Part shown: in pieces, positions 18,695-29,333 of the stretch
Layout of the letters: every line of letters starts with the position of its first letter
Numbering within the stretch: position 1 is the stretch's first letter
DNA from: Sphingobium sp. Ant17
GTDB taxonomy: Bacteria; Pseudomonadota; Alphaproteobacteria; Sphingomonadales; Sphingomonadaceae
Direction: 5' to 3'
Assembly (NCBI RefSeq): GCF_000588875.1
Contig: NZ_JEMV01000013.1
Location: 23,385-87,384, forward strand
Length of the DNA stretch: 64,000 bases
The notes under the pieces: model-generated
Told to the model about the DNA's origin: nothing
What the model saw: the letters and a program-made list of their open reading frames with translations, nothing else
The model's database searches: none
Made by a program: the position numbers and the translations under genes

Positions 18695-19705
18695 ATGTCA
18701 GCCGCTTCAGCATTTCCAGCTCTGGCGCAGGCGTCCCCCCGACCGCAGTCCGGGATTGTCGCCTGTATCGATTGCTCCGATCATGATGCGTGGATCTACT
18801 CACACGCTCGTGCGCTCGCGACAACGCTCGACGTCCCTATTACCCTGCTACAAGTACTTGACGGCGAGGGCTCGACGCGCTCTCGTCCAGACCCGATTGA
18901 ATGTAACCTCCGGCGGCGCGAAGCCCTGCGCGCCCTCGATCGATGCGCCGCCGCGACCAGCGCACCTCCAACCAAAACCTCCATCGAATTGGCCGAAGGC
19001 CAAACCGCGGAGGAAATTTGCCGCTTTGTCCGAGAGTGCGACGACGGCATGGTCGTACTGGGAAGACGAGGCAGGCAAGAGGCCGGTCGCCCGGGCATGG
19101 GGGCAACCGTGCACAAGGTGCTCATGCAGACGCCAGCCCCGGTCCTGCTCGTACCGGTAGAGGCCCCGCTTCCGGCAGCGCCCTACAGAAGGGTTGTGGT
19201 GCCGCTTGACGGCTCTCGTTGGGCTGAGAGCGTGCTGCCCCTAGCTGTGCGTCTTGCGAAGGCCTCGGAAGCGGAACTCCTGCTCGTCCATGTCGTCCCT
19301 ACGCCCGAGATGATCGAGGCACGGCCCCTGGAAGTCGAGGACAAGAAGCTTCAACAAGCCCTTATAGAGCGAAATGAGCAAGCAGCACGCAGCTACCTGG
19401 ATCGAACGAAATCCAACCTCTCGGCGTCCGGTCTACGAATGCGTACGATTTCGATCCGTGGCGAGGATGTACGCGAGGTGCTGTGCGATCTTATTCAGCG
19501 CGAGAGGGCCGATATTGCCGTCCTGTCCGCGCGCGGCCACAGCCATCGGCATGTTTCCGACGTACCCTATGGAACGGTCGCCTCCTACCTGATGACGCAT
19601 TGCAATGTACCAATGCTCGTAACGCCTGCGACAATCCGCTCGGGAAAAGCGCAGATCGCCGTAGGGCATAATTGCCTCCGGCTACCCCTCGCCGCCCAAG
19701 CCTGA
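18695..19705 (+). CDS. tandem universal stress protein (two UspA domains)
   Basis: A 336-residue protein with two Usp domains. The first runs from GIVACIDCSDHDAWIYSHARALA to HKVLMQTPAPVLLVPV and the second from RRVVVPLDGSRWAESVLPLAVRLAKA to TVASYLMTHCNVPMLV; both end with the GxxxxxVxxxxxxPVLxV pattern of nucleotide-binding Usp folds (for example VVLGRRGRQEAGRPGMGATVHK). The ATG at 18695 follows AAGAGGAG. It lies immediately before the cyclic glucan synthase gene (two bases between stop and ATG), so both may be co-transcribed as stress functions. Confidence 0.9.
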   Translation: MSAASAFPALAQASPRPQSGIVACIDCSDHDAWIYSHARALATTLDVPITLLQVLDGEGSTRSRPDPIECNLRRREALRALDRCAAATSAPPTKTSIELAEGQTAEEICRFVRECDDGMVVLGRRGRQEAGRPGMGATVHKVLMQTPAPVLLVPVEAPLPAAPYRRVVVPLDGSRWAESVLPLAVRLAKASEAELLLVHVVPTPEMIEARPLEVEDKKLQQALIERNEQAARSYLDRTKSNLSASGLRMRTISIRGEDVREVLCDLIQRERADIAVLSARGHSHRHVSDVPYGTVASYLMTHCNVPMLVTPATIRSGKAQIAVGHNCLRLPLAAQA

Positions 19706-19707
19706 TC

Positions 19708-22700
19708 ATGGCCGATATTGAGGGGACCGACCCTATTTCGGGGGCGGCCGACGAGACCGCCACACGCCATCAGCTGACAGGATTGATCGGTCGCTCAGCG
19801 CCTCTTCCCATCTGGGCGCATCTCGACGCCATGAAGGACTGGCTGGCTCGAGCCCGCCAGGCAGCCACGCAAGCCGACCAACGCGGCAGCGCCGCAGCCG
19901 AATGGCTACTCGACAACGACTATCAGATCCAGCGCGCGATCCTGCAAATTGGTGAGGGTCTTCCCAAGGCCTTCTACGCGAAACTTCCCGGTCTTGCTGA
20001 AGACGGCCTCAGGCGACCGCGCGCCCATCAAGTCGCGCAGTCTCTGCTTCTGGCGTCTCACCTGCAAGTCTCGCTGTCCTCGGCTGTCGAATTCGTCGTT
20101 CGATATCAGAATAAGATGCCGCTCAGCATCGCTGAAACCTGGGCGATTCCTACGATGCTGCGTATCGTTTGTCTTGAAATGATCGTTACGGGTTTCACCC
20201 AGCTTTTTCCTCAAGTCGCTCCCCCTTTTGCACTAACGGACTCTCCCGACGTCGCGACCGGGGGATTCGACAACACGGAGTGCGTGGCACGCGGCATAGC
20301 CAATCTTGCCGTGATCGCGACTATCCAATGGAACGACTTCTTCGACAGAACCCGCCAGGTCGAGGCGGTTCTGAAGCGTGATCCTGCAGGGATTTATCCG
20401 CGCATGGATTTCGCTACTCGCGACCAATATCGTCACGCGGTAGAACGGCTCGCAGCGCGATCCGGCCTCCTAGAGCGAGAGGTTGCCCAGCGCGCTCTGC
20501 GGCAGTGTCAAAGTAGTGAAGAGGCCCCCTCAGGGCATGTAGGTTATTGGCTCATCGATGCCGGCCTGCCTGCTTTCACGGATGCACTCGATCCCCGCCC
20601 CTGGACACCCCGTTCGATGCTGCGGCGCATCTTGCGTCATAAGGGTATGCTTTACGCGACCGCGCTGGTGTTTGCCGGTATCGCGGCCTCTGCAGTTCCT
20701 GCAGCATACATGTCCTCGACCGGACCGTCTCCCTTATCCTGGCTGCTGTGTATCGCGCTGACGCTGCTGCCCGCTTCCATCCTCAGCATCACCTTTGTGA
20801 ATTGGATGGTCACGCAAATCGTTCCTCCATGCGTTCTTCCCAAGCTGGAATTCAAGAAAGGAATTCCCGGAGATTTTGCGACGGCCATCGCAATCCCCGT
20901 TCTCGTCGCTCGGACCTCCGACATCGCTCCCCTTCTTGAGCGACTTGAGGCGCATCGCCTAGCCAACCCTGATGAAGCGCTGGAGTTCGTTCTCCTGACC
21001 GACCTTGCCGATGCCGCAACCGCCAGGGTTTCGGGCGACGATGAGATCGAGCAGATGCTGGTACGAGGCATCGAAGAATTGAATGCCCGCTACAAGGACG
21101 CAAGGGGCAATGGACCTTTTCATCTGCTCCACCGACCGCGCCTCTTCAACGAGGCGCAGGGCTGTTGGATGGGCTGGGAGCGCAAGCGCGGTAAGCTGGA
21201 GCAGTTCAACGCCTATATCCTGCGCGGCGACGCCACTGCATTCCATTTGACCACCGGCAAGGTGGAAAGGCTGCGGCGATGCCGCTTCGTACTGACGGCA
21301 GACGCAGATACCAGACTTCCGGGTGGTGTGGTGCGCCGTCTGGTCGGCACTCTCGCCCATCCACTCAATCGGGCTCATTTTGCCCCCGACACCGGCATTG
21401 TGGAACGAGGCTACACTATCCTTCAACCTCGCGTTGAACTAGCGCCGGAGGGCCCCGAGCAATCCCTGTTCGCTCGCCTCTACGGCGGCGATACTATGAT
21501 CGACATCTACTCTCGCGCGGTTTCCGACGTGTACCAGGACCTTCTGGGCACCGGCGTGTTTGTGGGCAAAGGCCTCTACGATGTGGCGGCATTCGAACGG
21601 AGTCTGGAGGGCCGTGTCCCAGAGAATGCTTTGCTTAGCCATGACCTGTTCGAGGGGCTTCATGGGCGCGCGGCGCTCGTTAGCGACGTCATTGTCTACG
21701 AGCGCTTTCCGACCGGGTATCTCGACTTTTCCGCGCGCTGGCACCGCTGGGTGCGGGGTGATTGGCAAATCCTGCCCTGGCTGTTTCCCTTTGTCCCAGG
21801 GCGTGACGGCCGATGGCTGCGCAATCGGCTTGGGTGGTTCGACAGGCTCAAGATCTTCGACAATCTAAGGCGCAGTCTGGTACCCGCCAGCATCGTTGCC
21901 TTGCTCCTAGGCGGTTGGTTCCTGTTTCACGGTCGACCCTGGGTCTGGACACTGCTCGCGATCGTCGCGCCCGGGGCTTATCTTTTTACCGATCTCGTAA
22001 CGGGCTTCGCTCAGGGCCGCCGTCGCGGTGTCATGCAGCGCGTCCTGCGGCGCCTCACGGATCATCTCGGGCGCTGGATTTTAGCCATCGCCTTCCTTGT
22101 CAGCGACGCATACATCGCGCTGCACGCCATAGCCGTCACGATCTGGCGGCTGCAATCGGGGCGGCGGCGGCTCGAATGGACCTCGGCCGCTCATATGGCC
22201 ACGCGAAACGCGGCGCGCCATCCGCGATTAGCGGCGTGGCGCGACATGTGGAGCTCGCCCCTTCTTGCGGTGCTTATAGCCGGCGCATTACTCGCTTATA
22301 CGCCGGGATCGATGCCTGTCGCGGCGCCGCTATTGCTGCTCTGGTTCTTCGCACCCGAGATCGCGGTTTGGATCAGCCGCCCGCGTAGACCACCGATCGA
22401 GGCGCTTACCGAAGCAGACAGGAGATTTCTCAGACTCGTCGCTCGGCGCACCTGGCTTTTTTTTGAAACCTTCGTCCGGCCTGAGGACAATTGGCTGCCT
22501 CCCGACAACTACCAGGAGCCGCCCGACGAGGACACCGCTCACCGAACGTCGCCTACCAACATCGGCATGTTGATGGTGTCGATCCTGACAGCGTGGCGGC
22601 TTGGGCATATCGGTCTCAACGAGCTGGCTACCCGTCTTGGCGACACGTTCGATACGCTTGACCGGCTCGAACGCTACCGCGGCCACATTCTCAACTGGTA

Positions 22701-24235
22701 TGATACCAGGACGCTCGCTCCCCTTGAGCCACGTTACATTTCCACGGTCGACAGCGGCAATCTTGCCGTCAGCCTGATTACCGTTGCCCAGGCTCTTCGA
22801 GATGCTGGGAGGGCACCGCCGGTAGGCAGCGAGCTCTGGCAAGGCCTAGAAGATATTATCGGGCTGCTCTCCCAGGCGATCCGGTCTATCGGGACCGAAG
22901 CGGGCTCAACGGCCGGTGTGATCCTGGCTACCGTGGGCGAGACGGTGAAGCGGGTTTCGGACGATGAGCGCGAATGGCTCAGGGGGATCGACGATCTCAT
23001 TTCGGCCGACTTGCCGAGACTGCGCGAGCAGGTGGGCGTGATGGCCGCGAGCGTTGCCGAAGCCGACGTCGGCATCTTGCGCGAAGTGCAAGTCTGGCTC
23101 GAGCGGCTCGAGCATCACGTGTCCGGGATACGTCGCGATTTGCAGGTTTTCTGCCCGTGGTGGGAAGTTATAACCGACCATCCCGCAGACTGCGCGGAAA
23201 CCGCAGCCAAGGTCGCCGATTTCATGGCTGGCGGCTCGGCGACGCCATCCGATTCGCGCACCGCGCACGTCATCAGCCTGCTCAGCGCGACCAAGGAAGG
23301 CGGATTATCCGACGCGGCCCGTCAATGGGTCGACAAGATGCTGGCTGCCATCGCCGAAGGGCAGGCCGTCTCGCGCGAGCTTCATGGTCGCTTCGACAGC
23401 CTTGCCCGCCGGGCCAACGTCAGTGCGCACGCGATGGACTTTTCACTTCTGCTTGATGAAGGTAGCCGGCTCTTTCACATCGGCTACAACGTCAGCGCCG
23501 ACCGCATCGACGCGCATCACTACGATCTCCTCGCCAGCGAAGCACGGCTCGCCAGCTTCTTCGCCATTGCGAAGGGCGATATCGATCCTTCCCACTGGTT
23601 CCACCTCGGTCGCCCCATCACGAAACAGGAGGCCGGGCTTGCGCTGCTGTCCTGGAATGGCTCGATGTTCGAATATCTGATGCCGAACATCTTTTTGCAC
23701 AGCGATCCCGGCACGCTGCTTGGTATGAGCGACCGAACAGCCGTCAGCATCCAGGCCGCCTTCGGCAAATCGCACAAAATCCCTTGGGGAATCTCCGAAT
23801 CATCATTCGCCTCGATGGGGTCTGATCGCGTCTATCGCTATCACGCCTTCGGCGTCCCTGCCCTCGGACTTCAACGTGGCCTCGGCCACGACCTCGTCGT
23901 GAGCCCCTACGCAACGGCGCTTGCGCTCATGATCCGGCCAGCACTTGCGACAATCAACCTCAAGCTGCTGGCCGAGCAGAGGTTAATTGGACGGTTCGGC
24001 TTCTTCGAAGCCGCCGATTTCACGCCGGCCCGCGTGCCGGCGGGCGAGCGGTTCGCTATCGTCCGCTCGTACATGGCGCACCACCATGGCATGAGTCTCG
24101 CCGCGCTGGGAAATGCACTGTGCGACAACATGCTAGTGCGCTGGTTCCATGCGGACCCTTACGTCGGCACCGTCGATCTCCTGCTCAACGAACGCATACC
24201 GTGGGAGCTTCCGCCAGAAATTGCGGTGGATTCTA
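19708..24235 (+). pseudogene. ndvB: cyclic beta-1,2-glucan synthase, N-terminal two thirds (split by IS30)
   Basis: About 1,510 codons of a NdvB/ChvB/Cgs-type protein that polymerises and cyclises beta-1,2-glucan from UDP-glucose at the inner membrane. Several membrane segments (around residues 330-380 and 740-900) flank the GT84 glycosyltransferase domain, which has the DxD-type VLTADADTRLPGG and, further on, RWHRWVRGDWQILPW. A glycoamylase-like domain follows (GLALLSWNGSMFEYLMP, YRYHAFGVPALGLQRG, AHHHGMSLAALGN). Start at ATG 19708, just after the Usp stop. The frame runs into the IS30-family insertion after LNERIPWELPPEIAVD and stops within it; the rest of the gene resumes at about 25343. 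Confidence 0.88.
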
Positions 24236-24293
24236 GATCGAAGTGCGAAATCCTAGGATTTATAGGGGATTGATCCCTTTTCCAGGAAGGCAC

Positions 24294-25298
24294 ATGATGA
24301 ACGGCTATCAGCATCTGGGTTTGGACGAGCGACGACAGGTTTACCAACTGGCTGCAACCGGGCGGTCCGTGCAGCAGATAGCAGCGGCGCTGCAGCGACA
24401 TCGTTCGACCATCTATCGTGAACTCAAACGTAACCGGCATCTCGATGACGAGCCGCTGTTTCGTGGCTATTTTCCAACGGCCGCACAAACGATGGCGGAC
24501 AGGCGCCGGGTGCGTGGCGGCAAAATCGCCCGAAAGCCCGAGCTTGCCGCCTATATCGCCGACCGCTTGTCAGCAGCCTGGTCGCCGGAGCAGATTGCAG
24601 GATATCTTCGACGCCATCGCGGTAATCGTGAAGCCGTCTGTCACGAGACCATCTACCAGTTCGTCTATGGACCGGACGGACGCAGCCAGGGCCTGTGGCG
24701 CCTTCTGCCTGTTGCCCGTCGATCTCGACGTCAACGCTATGCGCGTAAGCCCCGCGGTCTGCATATCCCCTTGGCCAACACCATTGGCAAACGCCCTTCC
24801 GAAATCGGTAATCGCAGCAGCTTTGGTCATTGGGAAGGCGACCTGATGATCTTCAGGTTGGAATATGGCAAAGCCAACCTCACCTCGCTGGTCGAGCGCC
24901 GCAGCCGATTTACTATCCTCGCCCGCAATCCCAGTCGGCATTCCGCCGGCGTCATGTCGGGAATCCAGCACCACTTGCACATGCTGCCCCCTTCCCTGCG
25001 TCAGAGCATCACCTTTGACCGGGGAACGGAATTTGCCGCCTTTGCGACACTCCAGAAGAAACTCGCGATGACCAGCTATTTCTGCATGCCATCGGCACCA
25101 TGGCAAAAGGGCAGCGTCGAAAACAGCAATGGCCGGATACGGCGCTTCCTGCCGTCTGACACAGACCTGGCGTTGCTATCGGATAAGGAAATCCAGGCCG
25201 TTGCTGATCGCATCAACAGCACCCCTCGCAAGTGCCTGAACTATCGCACCCCGCATGACGTTCTGGGAGAGCAGATCAACATCCTCAAGGCCCGATAG
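24294..25298 (+). CDS. IS30-family transposase
   Basis: A 334-residue DDE transposase. The N-terminal helix-turn-helix (LGLDERRQVYQLAATGRSVQQIAAALQRHRSTIYREL) is typical of IS30. The catalytic core shows GHWEGDLM (first Asp), ITFDRGTEFA (second Asp) and PWQKGSVENSNGRIRRFLP (Glu). The ATG at 24294 follows AGGAAGG. It appears full length and could be active. Confidence 0.93.
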   Translation: MMNGYQHLGLDERRQVYQLAATGRSVQQIAAALQRHRSTIYRELKRNRHLDDEPLFRGYFPTAAQTMADRRRVRGGKIARKPELAAYIADRLSAAWSPEQIAGYLRRHRGNREAVCHETIYQFVYGPDGRSQGLWRLLPVARRSRRQRYARKPRGLHIPLANTIGKRPSEIGNRSSFGHWEGDLMIFRLEYGKANLTSLVERRSRFTILARNPSRHSAGVMSGIQHHLHMLPPSLRQSITFDRGTEFAAFATLQKKLAMTSYFCMPSAPWQKGSVENSNGRIRRFLPSDTDLALLSDKEIQAVADRINSTPRKCLNYRTPHDVLGEQINILKAR

Positions 25299-25306
25299 AT
25301 TTTGCC

Positions 25307-25336
25307 ATCGAGGGTGGGGCTCGCCCCACCCTCGAT
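25307..25336 (+). terminator. perfect 13-bp stem hairpin after the IS30 transposase
   Basis: ATCGAGGGTGGGG and its exact complement surround a CTCG tetraloop, nine bases after the transposase stop. The very stable stem has only GAAA after it, so it may stop transcription or form part of the element end. Confidence 0.6.
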
Positions 25337-25342
25337 GAAATG

Positions 25343-28300
25343 CTACGCATCCCATGGATGTCGCGCTTCAAATCGAAACCGCCTGCACGAGTAGAGGTTC
25401 GCGACCCGCCCGCTCACGCCGAAGGGAACATCCCGGCACTGCACAGTTGGTCGCCAGACCGACCGTCGGGGCAGCATGCTTGGCACATCCTCGGCAACGG
25501 CCGGCTTTCGAGCCGAATCCGCACGGACGGCGCCGGGGGTCTAAGCTGGAATCAGCATGCACTTACCCGCATCGAACCTGCAGATGACCACGCAGGCTTC
25601 TGGCTCTATCTGCATGATCTCGATCAAGGGGATTTCTGGTCCGCAACAGGGGGGCCATTCCCCGCCATCGGCGAGCCGCCGGAGGTCATGTTTCATGCCC
25701 ATCAGGTCGAATTCCGTCAGCGTTCGCGCGGTCTGTCGATCTCGACGCTAGTCAACGTTGCCCATGGCGACGATCTCGAAATCAGACGCATCGCGCTCGT
25801 CAATGAGGAGGATCGTGCCCGGACAATCGAACTGACGGGCTACGTCCAGGTGGTGCTCGCCCCACCCCAGGATGCCGCTCGGCATCCTGCTTTCAGCAAG
25901 CTGTTCGTGGGCACTGAAACCTTGCCCGGAGGCGATGGACTCGTGTTCACGCGCCGACCGCGCAATCCCGACGAGCGGCCTCCGGTTTTGCTGATTCGCA
26001 TAATCGGAGATGACGAAGGAGTCGCCTTGCTCGGACTTGAGGCTGATCGAAGAGCCTTCATCGGTCGCCATGGCAACGTCACGCATCCTGCCGCGATGAA
26101 AGAGGAGCCTCCGATGGGCGCATTGGGCTGGTCGCTCGATCCGATCTGCGCGATCAGGGCAAAGGTCATGCTGCCGCCGCACGGGCGCCGCGAACTCGCT
26201 TTCGTCACGATCGCGGCGGGATCGCGTCAGTCGGCGCTAGACCTAGCCGACCGCTATGCAACGTTGTCCGCGCTGGATTGGGTGGTTAGCGATTCCATCG
26301 CGGCAAAAGCGCGCGAGATGCACGACCTGAGCCTACAGCCACAGTTCGTACCTCAGGTACAGGCCTTCCTTTCCCATCTTTTTACTGCCCGCACAAACCC
26401 TGCACCCGGAGGTGAACGGCTCTTCCGGCAGGTCGATCTCTGGTCGCTTGGTATTTCAGGCGATCATCCCATCGTGATGCTGCGCGCCGGCACCGCGGAA
26501 CAGACCGGTATGCTCCGCTTCGTTCTCGCTGCGCATTGGCTCGGCCACCAGCGCGGCATCCTCTTCGATCTCGCGATCGTCCACGAGGGCACCTCAGGTT
26601 ACGTCGAACCCGTCCGCGAGCGCCTTCTGGAAGTCCTGAGAGACGCCGGCGCGCAGGAACGCCTTGGCACCCATGGCGGCATCCACCTAGTGGGCGTCAG
26701 TTCCTCCGATCACGAGCGCGTGGCGCTCCTCGAGCAGGCCGCCAAGCTGATCCTTGAAGACGACGGCGTCACGCTTGCCGACCAACTCGCCCGGGTAGAT
26801 CAACCTCCGCACCCCGGCCCGCCGTTTGCCCCAGTCGGCACCAACGTGCCGCCAGCCACCTCCGCACCCGTGCCGCGGTCCGTAGATCTCCTCTTCGACA
26901 ACGGCTGGGGCGGCTTTGCGCCTGATACTGGCGACTATGTGATCAACCTAGAGCCCGACGCTCCCACCCCGGCTCCGTGGTCCAATGTCCTGGCCAACGA
27001 CGCGTTCGGCACGATCGTTACTGAGGCCGGGCTTGGCTTCGCCTGGGCGATCAACAGCGGCGAGAACAGGCTCACGCCCTGGTTCAATGATCCCGTCGAG
27101 GATCCCCAAGGTGAACGGCTCTATCTGCGCGACGAGGAGAACGGGCGGCTCTGGACCCCGACACCCTTGCCATCGGGCGGCGGCTCCGCGTGCCGCATTC
27201 ATCATAGTCCCGATCGGACCATATGGCACCGCCACAGCGAAGGCCTGGAGCAGGAGCTGTCGACCTTCGTGCCAATCGACGATCCGGTAAAACTGGTGCG
27301 TCTGCGCCTACGCAATCAAACGCCACGCTCGCGCCGGATCACGGCGACCTACTATGCGGAATGGCTCCTGGGCGCGGTGAGGGGCGAGCAAGCCCCTTTT
27401 CGGACGTCGCGCTATGACTCGGCCTCCCATGCAATTCTCGCACGCAATTCCTGGACGGACGAGTTCGGCGATCGCGTCGCCTTTCTTGCCACGACCCAGG
27501 CCGTTCATAGCTTCACTACCTCACGCCGCGATTTCCACGGTGTTATTGCCGACCCGGCCCGACCGCTCGGCCTGCTCAACTGGGATCTGGGCAACCGCCA
27601 GGATTCTGCCGGCGACGATTGCTGCGGCGCCCTCCAGGTGCATCTCGATATCCCCCCTGAAGGAACCGTCGAAGTTTGTTTCATCCTCGGCCAGGGTGAT
27701 AACCTCGAGCACGCAATCCAACTTATCCGGCATTGGCAATCGCCGTCCATCATCGAGACTGCTGCCCGGGTTCGCGTAGCGGACTGGGCCGATCGGTTGG
27801 AAAGGGTTCAGGTCAAGACACCCGATCCTGCCTTCGACCTGATGGTCAACCGGTGGCTGCCTCACCAATCGCTAAGTGCCCGCGTGCGCGCTCGCGCCGG
27901 TTTCTATCAGGCCAGCGGCGCGTTCGGATTTCGCGATCAGCTCCAGGACGTCCTTGCCCAGATCCAGGTCGATCCGAACGCAACGCGGCAACATATCCTC
28001 GCCGCCGCTGCGCACCAATTCGAAGAGGGCGACGTGCTCCATTGGTGGCACCCGCCTTCGGACCGCGGGGTCCGAACCCGCTGCTCCGACGATCTCGTCT
28101 GGCTTCCTTATGCCGTCGCGCACTATGTCGAGGCGACCGGCGACAAATCCATTCTGGACGAAGAAATTCCATTTCTGAGGGCGCCGCCGCTCGCGGCCGG
28201 CGAGGCCGATCGTTACGCCCGATTTGAAGTTACCGACTATAAGCAATCGCTGTTCGTTCACTGCGACCGCGCGCTTGCCCATGCCTATCGCCTCGGAGCT

Positions 28301-29293
28301 CACGGCCTTCCCCTGATCGGCACCGGGGATTGGAATGACGGCATGGATCGGGTCGGTGAGCGGGGACGCGGCGAGAGCATATGGCTGGCCTGGTTCCTCA
28401 TCGCAACTATCCGGAACTTCACACTGCACTGCGTCGATGAGCGGCAAACCGAGTTTCGTGATCGCTGGGAAGCGCGTGTCGAAGCGCTCGCCGCAGCGGT
28501 CGAGCAGTCTGGCTGGGATGGCGAATGGTATCTGCGCGCCTTTGATGACGACGGCAGGCCTTGGGGCACATCCGAGGAGCAGGAATGTCGCATCGATTCC
28601 ATCGCTCAATCCTGGTCCGTTCTCTCAAATGCTGCAGATCCGGAGCGAGCCAGAACGGCGCTCGCGTCGGCCAGGCGCTACCTAGTACGCAACGATGATG
28701 CCCTCATACGCCTGCTCGATCCCCCCTTCGACCACACGCCGCGCGAACCGGGCTATATCAAGGCCTATCCGCCTGGCGTCCGGGAGAATGGCGGGCAATA
28801 TACCCATGCGGCAACGTGGCTCGCCATCGCGTTCGCACGGATACGCGACGGCGACGTGGCCAAATCACTGTTCGACCGAATTAGCCCGATAACGCACAGT
28901 TCGACACGCGAAGGCGCAGAGCATTATCGAACCGAGCCATATGCTGTCGCGGGCGACATCGCCGGTGTGGCACCCCATCTCGGCCGCGGCGGCTGGACTT
29001 GGTATACAGGCGCCGCAGGTTGGACATGGCGGCTGGCCGTTGAAGAAATTCTGGGCGTTCGCTTAATTGGCGGCAAAATACAGATACGTCCAGCAATGCC
29101 GAAAAGCTGGCACAAAGCGGAATTGACGCTCCGGCGCGCCGACGGAGCCATCCAGATAACGATCGAAACGGACCCGTCTCTTGAAGGTGACGGAGAGGAA
29201 ATTACCGTTGACGGCAAGCTCCTGCGAGAACCCGGGGTTTGCTTTCCCCACGATGGCGCGACGCGGATTGTTCTCGTGCGGGTTCCGCTAAAG
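25343..29293 (+). pseudogene. ndvB: cyclic beta-1,2-glucan synthase, C-terminal third (GH94 phosphorylase region)
   Basis: About 1,315 codons continuing the glucan synthase after the IS30 insertion. It contains the glycoside-phosphorylase (GH94-like) domain that controls glucan length: HILGNGRLSSRIRTDGAGG, LLFDNGWGGF, the catalytic region GTGDWNDGMDRVGERGRGES, and the C-terminal GWTWYTGAAGWTWRLAVEEILG. Recognisable homology ends around IVLVRVPLKP near 29290; the frame then runs on for some 190 codons through the transketolase gene in the wrong frame. One extra base near 29288 would give a stop a few codons on (KA*), just before the transketolase start. With the N-terminal part, the intact protein would have about 2,830 residues, normal for the family. 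Confidence 0.85.
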
Positions 29294-29333
29294 CCTGACG
29301 TCGATTCGACAACGGCAATACGAAAGGATTCTC

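Larger units (their letters stand above)
24236..25342 (+). mobile_element. IS30-family insertion sequence inside ndvB
   Basis: About 1.1 kb separating the two halves of the glucan synthase, consisting of one transposase gene and short flanks. Exact ends and target duplication could not be fixed by eye: no convincing terminal repeat pair was found, so the boundaries are good only to about ten bases. A perfect hairpin lies just after the transposase stop. Confidence 0.75.

Noticed and set aside
24230..25345. Terminal inverted repeats of the IS30-family element
   Set aside because: GTGCGAAATCCTAGGA and GTAGCATTTCATCGAGG match at fewer than half of their positions; not enough to fix the ends.
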